The position numbers and the translations under genes are program-made. The notes beneath the pieces were generated by a model. The model searched no databases, was not told the origin of the DNA, and saw nothing but the letters and a program-made list of their open reading frames with translations. This document shows positions 4,998-7,793 of a DNA stretch of 7,793 nucleotides, in pieces. Positions within the stretch are counted from its first letter, which is position 1; each line of letters starts with the position of its first letter. This DNA is from Desulfatirhabdium butyrativorans (GTDB lineage: Bacteria; Desulfobacterota; Desulfobacteria; Desulfobacterales; DYRK01), in NCBI GenBank assembly GCA_020718785.1, contig DYRK01000268.1, positions 1 through 7,793 on the forward strand, in the 5' to 3' direction.

Positions 4998-6428
4998 ATG
5001 GCAAAAATCCTTCTGATTGTACCCGGAAGCAAGACCTTTTACGGTGAACCGCGCTACCCTGCCGCGGGCATCTCGATGATCGGTGCGGCTTTGCAGAAAG
5101 CCGGGCATATTGTCCGTGCCATTGATATGCGCTTTTCAAAAGCTACAGATGAGTCATTGACAAGACTGCTTCAAGAATTTAAACCGGATATAGCCGGATT
5201 CACCGTGACGAACTGGGATTTCTGCGAATCTCTGCGTCTTGCAGAAAGGGTCAGACAATTTCGTGCCGATATTGTTACGATTTTCGGCGGTCCCCAGCCT
5301 TCTCTGTGTCCGAATGAGACAATGACTTCTGAAACTGTTGATATCGTAGTACTCGGTGAAGGAGAAGTCACCGTCGTAGAATTAGTTGAGGCTTTGGAAA
5401 ACCGCCGGACTTTATCCGATGTAGCAGGAATTGCTTTTCGCAATAAAAGCGGAGAAGTCATTGTGAATGCGCCGCGGTCACTAATCAGCGATCTTTCGAC
5501 CCTTCCGAGACCTGCATATCAATTATTCAACCTGTCGGATTATGCAGCTTCGGGAGAGAGACGGCTGGGGATTTTTTCCACACGCGGATGTCCCTACGGC
5601 TGTATTTTCTGCACTGGCAGGGCAGTTATGGGGCGTAAAATCAGATGCAGACTTCCTGAAGATGTAGCCACAGAAATGCAATACTGGCATGAGACTGCGG
5701 GAATCACTCATTTCTGTTTCAATGAAGACAATCTGCTCGGCAAACAGCGGCACGGAGAGGCATTGCTTGAAAAGCTCGATGAAGCAAAACTGCCGGTCAC
5801 GTATTCGCTTGAAGTCGGAGTACGCGCCGACGCCCTCAGCGATGAGATATGTGCGAAGCTGAAAAAAACCGGATGCACTATTGTCGCTGTCGGTATCGAA
5901 AGCGTTGATCCCCAAGTGCTGAAACTGGCAAATAAAGGGGAAACTATCGAGACGATTACTCGCGGCATCCGGGCAGCCAAAAATGCAGGGCTGTTTGTGA
6001 AAGGATATTTCATTGTCGGGCTTCCGGGAGATTCTGCCGATAAAGTCCGGCAGGCTGTTGACTATGCTGAAAGAGAAGAAATAGACATGCCCAGATTCGC
6101 GCTGGCTCAGGCATTTCCGCATACCGAACTGGCTGACTGGGTTCAGCAGCACGGAAAGTTTTACTACCCGCCTTACGAGTATGTATTGGAGCATACAGAT
6201 GAATTTCACGGCGATGTCCACTATGACTTTCCCGGTTTTCCCAAAGAGGAAATCTGGCAAATCTATTGCTGGGCGCATGACCGGGCAGAAGCGGTTTCAT
6301 TCAAACGGGCATTGATCCGGCGTTTCGGGAAAAAGACAGGGAAGATTTTGAATCTGGCAAACAACAGATTCTCCCGGCAGGCGGTGATATGGCTCTATCA
6401 GCATAAGCTGATTTCTCTGCCCAAATGA
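4998..6428 (+). CDS. B12-binding-domain radical SAM protein
   Basis: Predicted [4Fe-4S] radical SAM enzyme of the cobalamin-binding (BchE/methyltransferase-like) class; the substrate is unknown. From the ATG at 4998 the protein has 476 residues. The N-terminal 135 or so form a Rossmann-like B12-binding-type domain: AKILLIVPGS, PAAGISMIGAAL, then GGPQPS (97-102) and VVLGEGE (117-123). The radical SAM core follows with STRGCPYGCIFCTG, whose cysteines C198, C202 and C205 form CxxxCxxC, and with VGIES and GYFIVGLPGDS further on. A C-terminal tail of roughly 90 residues has no domain I recognise. The DxHxxG lower-ligand motif for cobalamin is absent, so bound cobalamin, if any, would lack the usual histidine; many members of this class also lack it. 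Following three glycan genes, it may modify a sugar or lipid, but that is inference from position. Confidence 0.88.
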   Translation: MAKILLIVPGSKTFYGEPRYPAAGISMIGAALQKAGHIVRAIDMRFSKATDESLTRLLQEFKPDIAGFTVTNWDFCESLRLAERVRQFRADIVTIFGGPQPSLCPNETMTSETVDIVVLGEGEVTVVELVEALENRRTLSDVAGIAFRNKSGEVIVNAPRSLISDLSTLPRPAYQLFNLSDYAASGERRLGIFSTRGCPYGCIFCTGRAVMGRKIRCRLPEDVATEMQYWHETAGITHFCFNEDNLLGKQRHGEALLEKLDEAKLPVTYSLEVGVRADALSDEICAKLKKTGCTIVAVGIESVDPQVLKLANKGETIETITRGIRAAKNAGLFVKGYFIVGLPGDSADKVRQAVDYAEREEIDMPRFALAQAFPHTELADWVQQHGKFYYPPYEYVLEHTDEFHGDVHYDFPGFPKEEIWQIYCWAHDRAEAVSFKRALIRRFGKKTGKILNLANNRFSRQAVIWLYQHKLISLPK

Positions 6429-6441
6429 TTTCGAATACAGA

Positions 6442-6470
6442 TTCAACTTATTGAAAAAATTAAATAAATA
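6442..6470 (+). promoter_or_regulatory. weak candidate promoter before the CBS gene pair
   Basis: The 65-bp gap 6429-6493 is very AT-rich. TTCAAC (6442-6447) and TAAATA (6465-6470) stand 17 bp apart, but each matches only 3 of 6 consensus positions. A small inverted repeat, TTCAA (6442-6446) with TTGAA (6451-6455), overlaps the -35 and could be an operator half-site pair or chance. The change of gene theme here supports a separate transcript more than the boxes do. Confidence 0.22.
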
Positions 6471-6493
6471 TCTTCACATCGGAGGACAAAAAA

Positions 6494-6964
6494 ATGAAAA
6501 TAACAGCCGGTGATATAATGATCACCGATTTTCACACCTTAACTCCGCAGACGCCTGTCAATCAGGCTGTCAAATTGTTCAAACAGGCTAGTGAGAAAGA
6601 AGGCCGCAGAGTTGAGGGCATGACGGTATTAGATGAAGAAGGACAGTTGGTCGGGATGCTTTCCATGTATGATATTCTTCTTTTCATGAGACCCAAGCAT
6701 ATCCATATTTGGGGGATGATGGACGATATTGATCTTCTGGGCATCGTTGATACTGCCTGTAAAAAAACGAAAACCGTTTTGGTGGGAGATATAATGACTC
6801 CCGAAGTCATTACCGTAAGTCCGCAAACGCACATATTGACGATTCTTGACATTATGATCAAAAAGCATGTCCGCCGCATGCCGGTGACGGAAGCCGGAAA
6901 AATCAAGGGAATTGTTTATCTTTCAGACCTTTTTTACAATATTCTCGACCGATTTGCAGATTAA
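6494..6964 (+). CDS. two-CBS-domain protein (stand-alone Bateman module)
   Basis: A 156-residue cytoplasmic protein made almost wholly of a tandem CBS pair, a fold that binds adenine nucleotides and usually regulates a partner by energy state. CBS 1 covers about 7-64 (GDIMITDFHTLTP, then VGMLSMYDIL) and CBS 2 about 97-151 (GDIMTPEVITVSP, then RRMPVTEAGKIKGIVYLSDL). The connecting segment 65-96 contains the stretch RPKHIHIWGMMDD. No catalytic or membrane domain is attached. A strong ribosome site, GGAGGA (6481-6486), stands 7 nt before the ATG. The next gene, also CBS-only, begins 12 bp after the stop, so the two are probably co-transcribed and may assemble together. The ligand (AMP, ADP, ATP or SAM) cannot be read from sequence. 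Confidence 0.88.
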   Translation: MKITAGDIMITDFHTLTPQTPVNQAVKLFKQASEKEGRRVEGMTVLDEEGQLVGMLSMYDILLFMRPKHIHIWGMMDDIDLLGIVDTACKKTKTVLVGDIMTPEVITVSPQTHILTILDIMIKKHVRRMPVTEAGKIKGIVYLSDLFYNILDRFAD

Positions 6965-6976
6965 GGAGAACAGCCC

Positions 6977-7793
6977 GTGACTAAATCGGATAAAAATACG
7001 TTAAGCGGTCTTGCTGTCGCTCAGGCCATGCGCCGTCAAACCGTCCGACTGATTAAAGACAGACCCGTCGCCCACAGCATCAACACCCTTATCAAATATA
7101 AAATAAATGCTGTGCTTTGCAGTGATCAGGCGGGCATTCCCATAGGGGTATTGTCGAAAACGGATATAATGGGTGCCTATTACGCGGGGCTTCCGATTGA
7201 CTCTCCTTTGGAAGATATTATGAGCAAATCCCCCTTGTTTTGCAATCCGGAAGATTCGCTTGAAAAAGCACTTCAACTGATGCGTTCCAAAGGAGTCTAT
7301 CGCCTGTATGTAACGGACAGGGATAACAGTCAGGTCATCGGCGTTTTAGCTTATCCGGATATTGTGGGTCTGCTTTACCGATACTGCCATGACTGTAAAT
7401 ACAGCCAGTTCCGACAAAAGGATCAATCAACAGCCGGTTCTGTCAAACGCATTTTCGTAAAAGAAATCATGACTAAAGATGTTCAGGCTGTTTTTAAAGA
7501 CGATCCCCTGCTTGGAGCGGTAGAAATGCTGTCAGCATATCGCTTCGGCGCGATTCTGGTAAAAGACAGAGAAGATAAACCTTGCGGTGTTATTTCCAAA
7601 ACAGATCTGATTCTAGCCTATAAACACGGGGTTGATCTGGAAACCCGGGCAGAAAGCATTATGTCTTCACCGGTGCAAAGCTGCAATGAAAACGAACTGC
7701 TGGAAGATGCGATAAGAAAGATGATCTTTTCAGATATACACCGCCTGTTCGTACATCGGTCGGAGCCGGATGAAATTGTCGGAGTTTTTTCTC
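6977..7793 (+). CDS. CBS-domain protein with at least four CBS domains (3' end cut by window)
   Basis: The frame is open from a GTG at 6977 to the window end (272 codons plus one base). AAGGAGAA (6963-6970), overlapping the stop of the previous gene, sets this start with 8 nt between AGGAG and GTG. CBS 1 lies about 17-72 (QAMRRQTVRLIKD, GVLSKTDIMGAYYAG), CBS 2 about 80-135 (DIMSKSPLFCN, GVLAYPDIV), CBS 3 about 164-218 (EIMTKDVQAVF, GVISKTDLILAYKHG) and CBS 4 from 226 (SIMSSPVQSCN) to the cut. Domains 1 and 3 resemble each other (GVLSKTDI against GVISKTDL, 147 residues apart), as do the segments opening 2 and 4, pointing to duplication of a whole pair. The linker between pairs carries CHDC (C137 and C140), a possible metal or redox site. 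Whether an output domain follows is unknown. The role is probably nucleotide-responsive regulation with the preceding CBS protein. Confidence 0.87.
   Translation, partial: MTKSDKNTLSGLAVAQAMRRQTVRLIKDRPVAHSINTLIKYKINAVLCSDQAGIPIGVLSKTDIMGAYYAGLPIDSPLEDIMSKSPLFCNPEDSLEKALQLMRSKGVYRLYVTDRDNSQVIGVLAYPDIVGLLYRYCHDCKYSQFRQKDQSTAGSVKRIFVKEIMTKDVQAVFKDDPLLGAVEMLSAYRFGAILVKDREDKPCGVISKTDLILAYKHGVDLETRAESIMSSPVQSCNENELLEDAIRKMIFSDIHRLFVHRSEPDEIVGVFS

Noticed and set aside
4729..5139. 136-residue minus-strand frame spanning the gap before the radical SAM gene
   Set aside because: It runs through the REP-like palindromes and overlaps real genes at both ends; it has no domain and no sensible start context.
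5523..6278. 251-residue minus-strand open frame
   Set aside because: It lies wholly opposite the radical SAM coding sequence, whose motifs are unmistakable, and its translation shows no domain. It is a codon-bias shadow.
1..7793. A new defence, phage or toxin-antitoxin system
   Set aside because: All seven genes belong to recognisable housekeeping, glycan or regulatory families. No nuclease, toxin, integrase or phage gene is present, so the novelty is limited to the non-coding elements and the unknown radical SAM and CBS roles.

Overview
The window looks like bacterial chromosome of moderate GC with compact, all plus-strand coding. There is no rRNA or other taxonomic marker. The two CBS-domain genes, the cobalamin-type radical SAM gene and the GTTCC...GGAAC palindromes remind me of Desulfobacterota (Desulfobacterales-type sulfate reducers), but this is inference and should be held loosely.

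Layout. (1) 40-1254 encodes a THUMP-containing class I RNA methyltransferase of the RlmL/YpsC kind, probably acting on 23S rRNA; a 31-nt palindrome overlaps its stop. (2) 1255-1534 is a 280-bp gap holding a good sigma70-type promoter (1339-1368) and a 122-bp palindromic element (1369-1490). The element has 14-bp terminal inverted repeats and sits between 5-bp direct repeats, so it looks like a small non-coding mobile element in the leader of the next gene. (3) 1535-4831 is a tight three-gene run: a membrane-anchored family 2 glycosyltransferase, a DegT/DnrJ/EryC1/StrS sugar aminotransferase and a GT-B (family 4-like) glycosyltransferase. The first two are 20 bp apart and the last two overlap by 11 bp. 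Together they fit synthesis of an amino-sugar-containing surface glycan or lipid-linked oligosaccharide. (4) 4832-4997 is a second leader, holding an inverted pair of REP-like hairpins that differ by a compensatory base-pair change; a consensus-like promoter overlaps the end of the preceding gene. (5) 4998-6428 encodes a radical SAM enzyme with an N-terminal cobalamin-binding-type domain. (6) 6494-7793 holds two adjacent CBS-domain genes, one with two CBS domains and one with at least four that runs off the window end.

How the parts fit. The aminotransferase would make a nucleotide-linked amino sugar, the GT2 would load a sugar onto a lipid carrier, and the GT4 would extend the chain. The radical SAM enzyme may modify the glycan or lipid, but its substrate cannot be read from sequence. 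The CBS pair looks like a separate regulatory unit that senses adenine nucleotides.

I do not see a clear new defence or mobile system. The most unusual material is non-coding: two different palindromic elements, each between a candidate promoter and the start codon of the gene it precedes.
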